Shown one piece after another: positions 47,172 through 57,170 of a stretch of DNA of 64,000 nt. This stretch comes from Hyphomicrobium denitrificans ATCC 51888 (lineage in GTDB: Bacteria > Pseudomonadota > Alphaproteobacteria > Rhizobiales > Hyphomicrobiaceae). The translations under genes and the position numbers were made by a program. Within the stretch, counting starts at the first letter, position 1; each line of letters starts with the position of its first letter. The stretch lies in the NCBI RefSeq assembly GCF_000143145.1, contig NC_014313.1:2914001-2978000 (forward strand). Reading direction: 5' to 3'. The notes under the pieces are model-generated. The model saw nothing but the letters and a program-made list of their open reading frames with translations, was not told the DNA's origin and made no database searches.

Positions 47172-48989
47172 TTACTCAACGGCACGGCCGCTCGGAGCGG
47201 TTTTGTTTTCGCTGCGCCGGCGCGACGACTCCATGCTCTGAACTTGCCGGGTCTTCTCGACGGCCTTGGCCTGAGCCTTGGTATCGAGGCCGCGTTCGAT
47301 CTTCGCCTTGATCTTGTCGACGTCCTCAGGCTCCGGATTGAGCGAGAGCGCCTGGCTCCACTGGAAGCGCGCTTCGCGCTCGCGCCCGACTTTCCAGAAC
47401 GCATCGCCAAGATGATCGTTCAGGGTCGGGTCTTCCGGCTTGATCTCGACGGCGCGTTCAAGGAAGCGGACTGCCTCCTTGAAGTTGTTCTGCTTGTAGT
47501 GGGCCCAGCCAAGGCTATCGACGATGTAGCCGTCGTCGGGCTTCAGCTGCACAGCCTTCTCGATCAGGCGCATGCCCTCCTTGAGGTTCTTACCCTGATC
47601 GATCCACGAGTAGCCGAGGTAGTTCAGAACCAGCGGCTGATCGGGCGCGAGTGCGAGCGCCTTCTTGAGATCAGCTTCTGCGGCCGGCCAGTTCTTCAGG
47701 CGCTCATAGGATGTTCCGCGTGCGTAATAGTAGCCCCAGTAGCGCGGATCGTGCTTACCCAGCGCGGCGAGCGCACGCGTGAAGTACTTGATCGCTTCGG
47801 CGTACTCCTTGCGCGCGCGCAGGATGTTGCCGAGCGCTTCCAGCGGGCGAACGTCCTTCGGATCATTCGCAGCGAGGCGCTCGAGAATGGCTTTTGCCTC
47901 GTCGACGCGGTCGAGCGAATTGAGATTGAACGCCTTGCGGATGTCGATGGCGCTCTGCAGGGGCGTGCCCTTCGGAATTCTATCGTACGTCGCGATCGCG
48001 TCGTCGTAACGCTTGGCCGCTTCCTGAGCATTGGCCAGAGCGGCCAAAGCGAAGGCGTGGTCCGGCTTCACGTCGAGGGCGAGCTGCAGATAAATCGTGC
48101 CGAGGCTGACGCCGCCTTCGCCGGTCAACGCTTCGCCCAAGCCGTAAAAGAGTTCGGCAAGGCCTTCCGATGGTGTTGCGATCAGCAGCTCGGTCTTTTC
48201 GCGCTTGTTGATGCGCTCCAGCATTTCCTTGGCGAGCGGATGGGGATCGCCCTGGGTTTTGGAAAGCTGCTCGCGCATGATCTGCTTCGCGAGCTTGAAG
48301 TCGCCGTAATGCGCGGCGTGCTGAGCGTAGGCCAAAGCCGTTCTGAGAGTCCGGCTGTCCTGGCGGAACATCTTCTCGTAGGTCGCGTTGGCGATTGCCT
48401 TGCGGCCGGCGATGTCGGCCATCAGCGCGCGATGATAGCGCAAATAAAACTGCGCCCAGTCGGGCTGCTTGGGAAGATCGACAGCCTTCAGCGCGCCATC
48501 GGTGTCGCCTGCAGCGAGGCGCGTCCAGCCGAGCGCGATCGCACTCGTCAGCTCACCGATCGGATTTTCGGCAGCGGCTTTGAAATGGTTTTCGGCTTTC
48601 GGATAAGCTGCGGATTTGAACGCCGTTACACCGAGAAGGAATTGGGACATGCGATGCGACTCGCGCGTGCTCGCGAGTTTTTCGGCAAGCGGTACGGCAT
48701 TCGGCCAGTTGCCAGACATCGTTTCCATCTGGAAGGCTTGTTCCAGAAGGACCTCATTCGATGGATCACGCTCAAGCGCGCGGCCATAAAACTCCGCGGC
48801 GTCCTTCGTATCCTGAGCCGTGCGTGCGAAGCGGCCGGCGAGGTAATTTCCAAGCGCCGATGTCGTGAGCGAGTCCGGGCTGGGATCCTGAACTTGAGAG
48901 CGGGCTGGCGCTTGGCTGAAGAATCCGGCGATCGTCAAGGCGACGGCGCCCAGCCCCACGCTTAGCGCACGTCCGAGGGATCCCCGCAT
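47172..48989 (-). CDS. Exported TPR-repeat protein
   Basis: A 605-residue protein with signal peptide (MRGSLGRALSVGLGAVALTIAGFFSQAPARSQ) and a solenoid of about 13-15 tetratricopeptide repeats covering most of the chain; good units include PLVLNYLGYSWIDQGKNLKEG and TLNDHLGDAFWKVGREREAR. It ends in a basic tail. The start follows GAGGAACGTTCA. Family members in alphaproteobacteria are periplasmic scaffold proteins, possibly linked to exopolysaccharide or outer-membrane assembly. Function here unknown. Confidence 0.9.
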   Translation of the reverse strand: MRGSLGRALSVGLGAVALTIAGFFSQAPARSQVQDPSPDSLTTSALGNYLAGRFARTAQDTKDAAEFYGRALERDPSNEVLLEQAFQMETMSGNWPNAVPLAEKLASTRESHRMSQFLLGVTAFKSAAYPKAENHFKAAAENPIGELTSAIALGWTRLAAGDTDGALKAVDLPKQPDWAQFYLRYHRALMADIAGRKAIANATYEKMFRQDSRTLRTALAYAQHAAHYGDFKLAKQIMREQLSKTQGDPHPLAKEMLERINKREKTELLIATPSEGLAELFYGLGEALTGEGGVSLGTIYLQLALDVKPDHAFALAALANAQEAAKRYDDAIATYDRIPKGTPLQSAIDIRKAFNLNSLDRVDEAKAILERLAANDPKDVRPLEALGNILRARKEYAEAIKYFTRALAALGKHDPRYWGYYYARGTSYERLKNWPAAEADLKKALALAPDQPLVLNYLGYSWIDQGKNLKEGMRLIEKAVQLKPDDGYIVDSLGWAHYKQNNFKEAVRFLERAVEIKPEDPTLNDHLGDAFWKVGREREARFQWSQALSLNPEPEDVDKIKAKIERGLDTKAQAKAVEKTRQVQSMESSRRRSENKTAPSGRAVE

Positions 48990-49197
48990 TGAACGTTCCT
49001 CTATGTTACGGAGCCGCACTGATTCCGAAGAAGCGAGCCTAGCAAACCTGATACACCCTTGGCGACACGCTTTAGGTGAAAAATAGGAAATGAACGGGTG
49101 ATGGCTTGCGGGCAGCGCTTGCCTTATTCCGCCTCGACCTTGCCCATCACATCAGCCGGACACGCCGGCTCCGCCCTTCGGCCAGGCACCTAGCGCC

Positions 49198-50886
49198 TCA
49201 CATTCCGGCATAATTGGGACCGCCGCCGCCTTCCGGGCAAACCCAGTTGATATTCTGGCTCGGGTCTTTGATGTCACATGTTTTACAGTGGACGCAGTTC
49301 TGGGCGTTGATCTGAAATCTTGGATCGCCCTTATCGTCGCGGACGATTTCATACACCGCAGCCGGGCAATAGCGCTGCGCAGGCTCGGCGTAGAGCGGCA
49401 AATTCACGGCAATCGGAATCTTCGGGTCGAGCAGCTTCAAATGAACTGGCTGGTCTTCCTCGTGATTGGTGCCCGAAAACGAGACATTCGTTAGCCGATC
49501 GAACGTCAGCTTGCCGTCAGGTTTCGGATAGTTGATCGGCTTGAAATCCGCCGCTTTGCCGGTGGAGGCAGCGTCATTCTTTCCATGCTTCAGCGTATAG
49601 CCGAGGCCGACGCCCGAAATCAGCGTGTTGAGCCATAGGTCGATGCCGCCGAGCATGACGCCGAGAACGGTGCCAAATTTCGACCAATAGGGTTTCATGT
49701 TCCGCACGCGCTTCAGATCGCGCGCGATGTCGCCACTACGGACATCGGCTTCATAGGCGGCCAGCGTGTCGTGCTGGCGGCCGGCTGCAATCGCATCGAA
49801 CGCGGCGGCGGCCGCAGCGATGCCGGACAGCATAGCGTTATGACTGCCCTTGATGCGCGGCAGGTTCACCATTCCGGCCGCACATCCCAGAAGCGCGCCG
49901 CCCGGGAAAACGAGATCGGGCATCGACTGCCACCCGCCTTCGGTGATGGCGCGGGCGCCGTAGCCGATGCGCTTGCCGCCTTCGAAGACGTCGCGAATGG
50001 CGGGATGCGTCTTGAAGCGCTGGAATTCTTCGTAAGGCGAGAGATACGGGTTGTCGTAATTCAGATGAACGACGAAGCCGACCGAGACCAGGTTGTCGCC
50101 GTAGTGATAGAGGAACGAGCCGCCGCCGGTTCTGTTGTTCAGCGGCCATCCGAACGAGTGCTGAACATATCCGGGGCGATGCTTTTCCGGCGCAACCTGC
50201 CACAACTCTTTCAGGCCGATACCGTACTTTTGCGGTTCGTGTCCTTTGGCGAGATCGAAGCGGCGGATCAGTCCCTTCGACAGGGAGCCGCGCGCGCCTT
50301 CCGCGACCAGCGTGTACTTGGCGCGCAGTTCCATACCGCGAACGAACGCGTCGTTCGGCTGACCGTCGCGGCCGACGCCCATGTCGCCGGTCGCGATGCC
50401 GACGACAGCGCCATTGTCATCATAGAGAACTTCCGCGGCGGCAAAGCCCGGATAGATTTCGACGCCCAGCTCCGCCGCCTGCTCACCGAGCCATTTGCAG
50501 AGTGAGCCCAAGCTCACAATGTAGTTGCCGTGGTTCTTCATCAACGGCGGCATCGGCCAGCCCGGGAGGCGAACGTCGCCCTCCGGTCCGAGCACGAGAA
50601 ACACGTCTTCGGTGACTGGCGTTTCGACGGGCGCTCCGCGTTCTTTCCAATCCGGGATCAAGCGGTTCAGGCCGATCGGGTCGATGACGGCGCCCGACAG
50701 GATATGGGCTCCGACCTCGGACCCCTTTTCAACGACGACGACGGAAATTTCCGCGCCAGCGGCTGCCGCTTTCTGCTTGAGGCGAATGGCGGCCGCGAGA
50801 CCGGCTGGCCCGGCGCCAACGATCACGACGTCGAATTCCATTGCCTCGCGCGGGGGCAAACCCGTTTCCTCCGCGGTCATCGTCAT
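49198..50886 (-). CDS. Electron transfer flavoprotein-ubiquinone oxidoreductase
   Basis: A 562-residue membrane-associated FAD/Fe-S enzyme that passes electrons from ETF to ubiquinone. The N-terminal dinucleotide motif is VVIVGAGPAGLAAAIRLK; the quinone-binding hydrophobic region is seen near GAVIDPIGLNRLIPDW. The C-terminal 4Fe-4S ligand cluster is NAQNCVHCKTCDIKDP with a further Cys in WVCPEGGGGPNYAGM. It supports fatty-acid, amino-acid and methylamine oxidation. Divergent from the UDG gene. Confidence 0.96.
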   Translation of the reverse strand: MTMTAEETGLPPREAMEFDVVIVGAGPAGLAAAIRLKQKAAAAGAEISVVVVEKGSEVGAHILSGAVIDPIGLNRLIPDWKERGAPVETPVTEDVFLVLGPEGDVRLPGWPMPPLMKNHGNYIVSLGSLCKWLGEQAAELGVEIYPGFAAAEVLYDDNGAVVGIATGDMGVGRDGQPNDAFVRGMELRAKYTLVAEGARGSLSKGLIRRFDLAKGHEPQKYGIGLKELWQVAPEKHRPGYVQHSFGWPLNNRTGGGSFLYHYGDNLVSVGFVVHLNYDNPYLSPYEEFQRFKTHPAIRDVFEGGKRIGYGARAITEGGWQSMPDLVFPGGALLGCAAGMVNLPRIKGSHNAMLSGIAAAAAAFDAIAAGRQHDTLAAYEADVRSGDIARDLKRVRNMKPYWSKFGTVLGVMLGGIDLWLNTLISGVGLGYTLKHGKNDAASTGKAADFKPINYPKPDGKLTFDRLTNVSFSGTNHEEDQPVHLKLLDPKIPIAVNLPLYAEPAQRYCPAAVYEIVRDDKGDPRFQINAQNCVHCKTCDIKDPSQNINWVCPEGGGGPNYAGM

Positions 50887-51021
50887 TTTGTATCCGTTTT
50901 CTGAAAAACCATCGATTTCGATTAGGTCGCCCGTCTGGAGGCGTCAAGTTGAGCGAAGATCCTGCCGCCAGCGGCGCGCCGCCGCGTGCATCCGGCGAAC
51001 AATACCTTTATCCTGACCCCG

Positions 51022-51876
51022 ATGACCAAACTGGCTTCCCGAGAGGAAATGCTTGCGCTGCTCGATTGGTTTCAAGCCATGGGGGCCGATGCCGCTGTGG
51101 ATGAAACGAGCTGCGACTGGCTGGCACGCGGTCCGACGCCCCCCGGCGCGGCGTTCGCCTGGCCGCGGCCGGACGATGCGCCAGCGCGGGTGCCACCGGA
51201 GAGCGCGCCCTCGCGACGTCCCGTGTCACAGAATCCGACAGCGGACGTAACGCGCCCGAGGGCTGCGACACCGCTCGGCGCCAGCGAAGCCGAGACCGGC
51301 GCCCGGCGAATCGCACGCGAGGCGCAATCGCTCGAAGCGCTCGAAGCCGCGCTCAAGGGTTTCGACGGCTGCGGCCTCAAGGCGACCGCTACGAAGCTCT
51401 GCTTCTATCGCGGTGCGCCGGCCGCCGACCTCATGATCGTCGGCGAAGCGCCGGGTCGCGACGAGGATCTGGAAGGCAAGCCGTTCGTCGGCCGCGCGGG
51501 GCGGCTGCTGGACAAGATGCTCGCCGCCATCGGGCTCAGCGAATCCGACGTGCACATCACCAACATCGTCTACTGGCGGCCGCCGGGCAATCGCACGCCG
51601 ACGCCGCAGGAAGCCCTCGCCTGCCGCCCGTTTCTCGAGCGCCAGATAGAGCTTGTCGCTCCGAAAATCGTCGTGGCCGTCGGCGGGTCCGCCGCAAAGG
51701 AGCTTTTCGGAGTTGCCGAAGGCATCATGCGGCTGCGGGGAAAGTGGCGGGAGTTGACGGTCGGCGACCGCAAGATCCAGGCACTCGCGACGCTGCATCC
51801 CGCCTACCTGTTGCGGACTCCCGCCGCAAAAAACCTGGCATGGCTGGATCTGTTGCAGATCCGATCCAAGCTTTGA
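51022..51876 (+). CDS. Uracil-DNA glycosylase, family 4-like, apparently lacking Fe-S ligands
   Basis: A 284-residue uracil-DNA glycosylase. Motif A is GEAPGRDED (141-149) and motif B HPAYLL (259-264). A long disordered region precedes the domain (about residues 35-100). In classical family 4, four Cys hold a 4Fe-4S cluster, one just before RPPGNR. Here that position is W185 (IVYWRPPGNR), and the N-terminal pair is C117 and C127 rather than C-x2-C. It resembles the alphaproteobacterial group that lost the cluster. An in-frame GTG at 50986 could add 12 residues. Confidence 0.88.
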   Translation: MTKLASREEMLALLDWFQAMGADAAVDETSCDWLARGPTPPGAAFAWPRPDDAPARVPPESAPSRRPVSQNPTADVTRPRAATPLGASEAETGARRIAREAQSLEALEAALKGFDGCGLKATATKLCFYRGAPAADLMIVGEAPGRDEDLEGKPFVGRAGRLLDKMLAAIGLSESDVHITNIVYWRPPGNRTPTPQEALACRPFLERQIELVAPKIVVAVGGSAAKELFGVAEGIMRLRGKWRELTVGDRKIQALATLHPAYLLRTPAAKNLAWLDLLQIRSKL

Positions 51877-52059
51877 ACGTCCGAAGCATGTTCTTTTAAT
51901 TTGATGCTTCTTTCACCGTGCTTCCGGTTCTTCGCAGTGAAGCGGCCCGCATCTCAAAATTCGATAAAATTTTAGACATTCACTTAAGCCGGGGGAAAAC
52001 CGGACGCGCGTTATGGTGCATACGGACCAATTCACGTCTTTCAGTAGGGCGGCCTCCGA

Positions 52060-52599
52060 GTGGCCGGCGCCGCAATGTACAATCCGCACTCGATCCTGCT
52101 CTATCTGCGTCCGACGCGCTTGATCTACGTCAGCGCGACAGGACGCTACAGCGATGTCATACCAAAAGTCTGGGAGCGTCTGTTCCGACAGCTCGACGAC
52201 AGCGGACTCTACGAGTCGATCGGGCGGGGTTACGGCATGGCGCACGATAATCCGCTCGACGTCGGTTCCAAGAACTGCCGATACGACGCCTGCGTTGAAA
52301 TCCGATCCGGCATCGAAGAGAGGTCACTGCCCGAGTTCGGGATCACGACGCTTCCCGCCGGCCCCTACGCCTGCCGCCGCCTCACGGGAAGCTACGACCA
52401 GATGCGATCGACCGTCGAAAACGTTTACACGCGGTTCCGGCCGTTGCCGGGACTTTGCTTTGATCAAAATCGCCCGGTCGTCTCGATCTATATGGACAAT
52501 CCGAACAACTATGCCGACCAGGATTTGCGCTCGGATATCTGCGTGCCGGTGAGCACCGTCGAAGAGACCATCCCATCACGCATGGCTGCGAACTTTTAG
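52060..52599 (+). CDS. Stand-alone GyrI-like/AraC effector-binding domain protein
   Basis: A 179-residue protein with the effector-binding fold of AraC/BmrR/GyrI. Landmarks: VWERLFRQLDDSG, YGMAHDNP (ligand pocket Tyr/Glu region), the FGITTLPAGPYACRRLTGSYD strand and the late DICVPV. There is no DNA-binding domain, so it either acts as a ligand-binding or enzyme-like small protein (some members hydrolyse cyclopropanoids) or as an inhibitor. GTG start at 52060; an ATG five codons in is possible. Upstream 183 bp carry no gene. Confidence 0.82.
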   Translation: MAGAAMYNPHSILLYLRPTRLIYVSATGRYSDVIPKVWERLFRQLDDSGLYESIGRGYGMAHDNPLDVGSKNCRYDACVEIRSGIEERSLPEFGITTLPAGPYACRRLTGSYDQMRSTVENVYTRFRPLPGLCFDQNRPVVSIYMDNPNNYADQDLRSDICVPVSTVEETIPSRMAANF

Positions 52600-52688
52600 G
52601 TCGACGCGGCGCTTTCGCCGCTGGACGAAGATCAGCCATACGGCCAAAGTCCGTGCCTCTGTTCGTCCGTGACGCGAGGACTTTTGCA

Positions 52689-53231
52689 ATGGCCGGCATC
52701 GACCCAAATCGTACTTTCATTCCGGTCAGGATCGCCGTTCTGACGATGTCGGACACGCGCTCGGCAAGCGAAGACAAATCAGGCGATCTGCTGGCGAAGC
52801 TCATCAGCGAAGCGGGCCACGTCGTCGCCGATCGCAAGCTGGTCAGAGACGACGCGAACGCCATCGCTGCCGCGGTCAAAGGGTGGATCGACGACCCGCA
52901 GATCGATTGCGTCATCACGACCGGCGGCACCGGCTTCACAGGCCGCGACGTGACGCCGGAAGCCGTGAAGCCGCTGTTCGAAAAGGACATCGAAGGCTTT
53001 TCGATCCTGTTTCACATGCTGTCGTATCAGAAAGTCGGCACGTCGACCGTTCAGTCCCGCGCTTGCGCGGGCGTCGCACACGGAACGTATATCTTCTGCC
53101 TGCCGGGATCGCCCGGCGCGTGCCGCGATGCGTGGGACGGCATCTTGAAGTTTCAGTTCGACGCGCGGCATCAGCCCTGCAATTTCGTCGAGATCATGCC
53201 GAGGCTCGAAGAGCACCGGAAGGCAGGTTAG
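52689..53231 (+). CDS. moaB: Molybdenum cofactor biosynthesis protein B
   Basis: A 180-residue MoaB/Mog-type protein that adenylylates molybdopterin before metal insertion. Landmarks: VRIAVLTMSDTRSASEDKSG, ITTGGTGFTGRDVTPEAV (binding loop) and FCLPGSPGACRDAWDGI. The ATG at 52689 (MAGIDPNRTFIPVRIAV) follows CGAGGAC. The stop overlaps by four bases the convergent stop of the GT2 gene. Confidence 0.95.
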   Translation: MAGIDPNRTFIPVRIAVLTMSDTRSASEDKSGDLLAKLISEAGHVVADRKLVRDDANAIAAAVKGWIDDPQIDCVITTGGTGFTGRDVTPEAVKPLFEKDIEGFSILFHMLSYQKVGTSTVQSRACAGVAHGTYIFCLPGSPGACRDAWDGILKFQFDARHQPCNFVEIMPRLEEHRKAG

Positions 53232-53932
53232 GACGCCGCGTCGGCGCGATAGAGCCGCGCGATCACTTTGATCGGAAGCCCCAAGCCAAAGAGCGCGTGA
53301 CAGATCTGATTGCGCAGCGAGCGCGATAGATAGCCGTCGCGCCGGTAGAGTTCGGAGGATGCTATGGCGTGCGCGTCGAGCATCGCCAAGCGGCGGCGGC
53401 CGAGGCGGCGCGCCAGATCGACGTCTTCGAGCACCGGCAAGTCTTGATAACCGCCGACGGCATCGAACAACTGACGCGAAATGAGCAAGCCCTGATCGGC
53501 GTAAGGCATCGGCGAGAGTTTGCACCGCATTTGGAACAGACGTTCCAATAGGCGCGGCCTAAATCCGTTGTCGTCGATGCGAAAAGCGAATGCGGCGGCG
53601 GCGGGCGAGCGCTCGCCGAGATCGACGCTGCGCATGAAGGCGGTGGCGCTACGCTCCCAACCTTCAGCGAGAACCGTGTCGGCGCTCAAAAACAATAGCC
53701 ACGGAAAGCGTGCCCGAGCCGCGCCTTGCGCGAACTGCCGACCGCGTCCTGGCGCGTTCGAGATGAAATCGGCACCTGCAAGGTCTGCGATTTTCGCGGT
53801 TTGATCCGTTGAGCCGCCATCGACGACGATCACCTGGCGGACGATACCGTCGATCGCCGCCGGCACGAGGGCGGTTAGCGCGGCCCCGAGCGTGTGCTCC
53901 GAATTATGCGCGGCGACGATAACCGTGATCAT
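53228..53932 (-). CDS. GT2-family glycosyltransferase
   Basis: A 234-residue GT-A glycosyltransferase. Nucleotide-sugar motifs: MITVIVAAHNSEHTLGAAL at the start, IVVDGGSTDQT, and a metal-binding DXD replaced by the FLSADTVL segment. The PGRGRQFAQGA segment matches the TIGR04283-type 'arsenosugar/rhamnose-like' group known to me. No membrane segment; a basic C-terminal helix near SLRNQICHALFGLGLP may bind membrane. Acceptor unknown. It is divergent from the radical SAM gene. Confidence 0.88.
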   Translation of the reverse strand: MITVIVAAHNSEHTLGAALTALVPAAIDGIVRQVIVVDGGSTDQTAKIADLAGADFISNAPGRGRQFAQGAARARFPWLLFLSADTVLAEGWERSATAFMRSVDLGERSPAAAAFAFRIDDNGFRPRLLERLFQMRCKLSPMPYADQGLLISRQLFDAVGGYQDLPVLEDVDLARRLGRRRLAMLDAHAIASSELYRRDGYLSRSLRNQICHALFGLGLPIKVIARLYRADAAS

Positions 53933-54075
53933 GCGTGTTTACTGGCACGCGGTCGCCTCAGCGACAAGCGCAGTCCTCGCCGCATGCCGCCTAGCGCGAA
54001 GATTCCGGAAGAATTTTGTTCTTTATTTGTTCTCGCCTCTTTGCTACAAGAGGGCATCGCAAATGAAAGGCTGCC

Positions 54076-55191
54076 GTGGCTTCTTCTCGCGAACCCGAAC
54101 AACCGAACGACCGCCACTTTCACGTCGTCGATGTGGAGCGCCGGCGCGGCCGGGGTGCGCGCTCGAACTCCAGCGGGCGTTTCGAGAAAGACGTGCACGA
54201 GGCGTTCGACGACGGCTGGGAGAGCCTGGCCGAACTCGATGCGTTCAAGACGGAGGTGTTCGAGGACACCGCGAAATCGATCATCTCGCGCAACGACAGC
54301 CCCGACATTTCGTTTGAAGCCTCGATCAATCCGTACCGCGGCTGCGAGCATGGCTGCATTTATTGCTATGCGCGGCCGAGCCATTGCTATCTCGGGCACT
54401 CGGCGGGACTCGACTTTGAAACGAAGCTCTACGCGAAGTCAGAAGCCGCCACGCTTTTGGAGCGCGAGTTCGCCAAGCCCGGCTACCGGCCGTCAACGAT
54501 CGCGCTTGGCGGGAATACCGATCCCTATCAGCCGATCGAGCGGCAGCGAAGGATCACGCGGTCGATCCTCGAAGTCATGGCGCGGACGAACCACCCGGTC
54601 GGCATCATCACCAAGTCGGCGCTCGTCGCGCGCGACATCGATATTTTGCAGCCGATGGCGGCGAAGGGCCTTGCGAAAGTCGCCGTCTCGATCACCACGC
54701 TCGACCGGCACGTCGCACGGGCAATGGAGCCGCGCGCTGCAACCCCGTCCCGGCGTCTCGAAACCGTGCGGCAGCTGTCGCAAGCTGGAATTCCAGTCAC
54801 CGTGATGGTTGCGCCAATCATTCCCGGACTGACCGATCACGAGATCGAGCCGATCCTGGAGGCTGCACGCGAGGCAGGCGCACGGGACGCCGGTTACGTG
54901 CTTCTGCGGCTGCCGCTGGAGATCAAGACGCTGTTTCGCGAATGGCTCGCGGAGGAATTTCCAGGGCGCGCGAGCCGGGTGATCTCGCTTCTACAATCCA
55001 TGCACGGCGGGCGCGATTACACGGCCGAGTTCGGGATGCGCCAGCGCGGCAAGGGCCCCTATGCGACGCAGATCGCATTGCGCTTCAGGCTCGCGAAGCA
55101 GCGGCTCGGGCTTGGCGGCGAACGCGGCGCGATGCGAACGGATCTGTTCGAGGCGCCCGGAGACAGGGGAAAACAACTGAAGCTGCTTTGA
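54076..55191 (+). CDS. Radical SAM protein, PA0069/SplB-like
   Basis: A 371-residue radical SAM enzyme. The cluster ligands are C90, C94 and C97 in RGCEHGCIYCYARPSH, the extended CxxxCxxC with the preceding INPYRGC typical of the PA0069 family (related to spore photoproduct lyase). GNTDPYQPIERQ and the late STGQ-like strands complete the barrel. The substrate is unknown; DNA repair or RNA modification has been suggested for relatives. GTG start at 54076 with AAAGG upstream. It is followed by rnhB 30 bp on. Confidence 0.92.
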   Translation: MASSREPEQPNDRHFHVVDVERRRGRGARSNSSGRFEKDVHEAFDDGWESLAELDAFKTEVFEDTAKSIISRNDSPDISFEASINPYRGCEHGCIYCYARPSHCYLGHSAGLDFETKLYAKSEAATLLEREFAKPGYRPSTIALGGNTDPYQPIERQRRITRSILEVMARTNHPVGIITKSALVARDIDILQPMAAKGLAKVAVSITTLDRHVARAMEPRAATPSRRLETVRQLSQAGIPVTVMVAPIIPGLTDHEIEPILEAAREAGARDAGYVLLRLPLEIKTLFREWLAEEFPGRASRVISLLQSMHGGRDYTAEFGMRQRGKGPYATQIALRFRLAKQRLGLGGERGAMRTDLFEAPGDRGKQLKLL

Positions 55192-55221
55192 CGGGTGCTT
55201 GCGCGATGATCACTCTCGCGC

Positions 55222-55917
55222 ATGAAGATTGCTGATTCGCGCATCAAGCCGACGTTCGAACTCGAAGCCGCCGAGCACCAGCTCGGATCGCGTCCGATCG
55301 CGGGCGTCGACGAGGCCGGACGCGGACCGTGGGCCGGGCCGGTCGTGGCGGCGGCGGTCATCCTCGATCCCGACAAGATCCCGGCGAACATCGACGACAG
55401 CAAAACGCTCGACGAAGATTCGCGCGCGTTCCTTTACCGGCGCATCATGAAGGTCGCGATCGTCGGGGTCGGCATCGCGGATGTCGATCGCATCGATCGC
55501 GAGAATATTCTCGGCGCGACGCTGTGGGCGATGGCTGAGGCCGTCAGCCAACTCGGTGAAACGCCCAAGCTCGTCCTCGTCGATGGCGACAAGACTCCGC
55601 GCATCCCGATGTCCGTCCGCGCGATCGTCAAGGGTGATTCAAAATGTCTCTCCATCGCGGCGGCATCGATCGTCGCCAAGGTCACGCGCGACCGTTTGAT
55701 GATGGATTTTGCGCGCGCGTATCCGGGCTATGGCTTCGAGCGGCATAAAGGTTACGGAACGCCGGAACACCAAGCAGCCATTGCAAAACTTGGCGTCTCG
55801 GCGCTGCACCGGCGGTCGTTCCGGCCAGTGCAATTGGCGTTGGGCCTCGTCGACGAAAAGGCTTCGCGACGGCGCGCGCAGCTCGGATTCGGGTTGCAGG
55901 TGGAATCGAAAATATAA
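55222..55917 (+). CDS. rnhB: Ribonuclease HII
   Basis: A 231-residue enzyme that removes single ribonucleotides from DNA with RNase HII chemistry. The Asp/Glu catalytic pair is in IAGVDEAGRGPWAGPVVAA (D30, E31); the third and fourth acids are in LVDGDKT and SIVAKVTRDRLM. The ATG at 55222 overlaps nothing. The C-terminal tail is basic and slightly long. Confidence 0.96.
   Translation: MKIADSRIKPTFELEAAEHQLGSRPIAGVDEAGRGPWAGPVVAAAVILDPDKIPANIDDSKTLDEDSRAFLYRRIMKVAIVGVGIADVDRIDRENILGATLWAMAEAVSQLGETPKLVLVDGDKTPRIPMSVRAIVKGDSKCLSIAAASIVAKVTRDRLMMDFARAYPGYGFERHKGYGTPEHQAAIAKLGVSALHRRSFRPVQLALGLVDEKASRRRAQLGFGLQVESKI
55886..55907 (+). promoter_or_regulatory. Two GANTC sites upstream of ccrM
   Basis: GATTC at 55886-55890 and GAATC at 55903-55907 lie at the end of rnhB, about 130-150 bp upstream of the ccrM start. 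They are CcrM target sites. In Caulobacter, methylation of GANTC sites near the ccrM promoter feeds back on expression; distance and spacing here make such a role only possible, as GANTC occurs elsewhere by chance. Confidence 0.35.
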
Positions 55918-55934
55918 ATATCTTCGCACCTTGA

Positions 55935-57164
<1,230 letters not shown>

Positions 57165-57170
57165 GCGATC

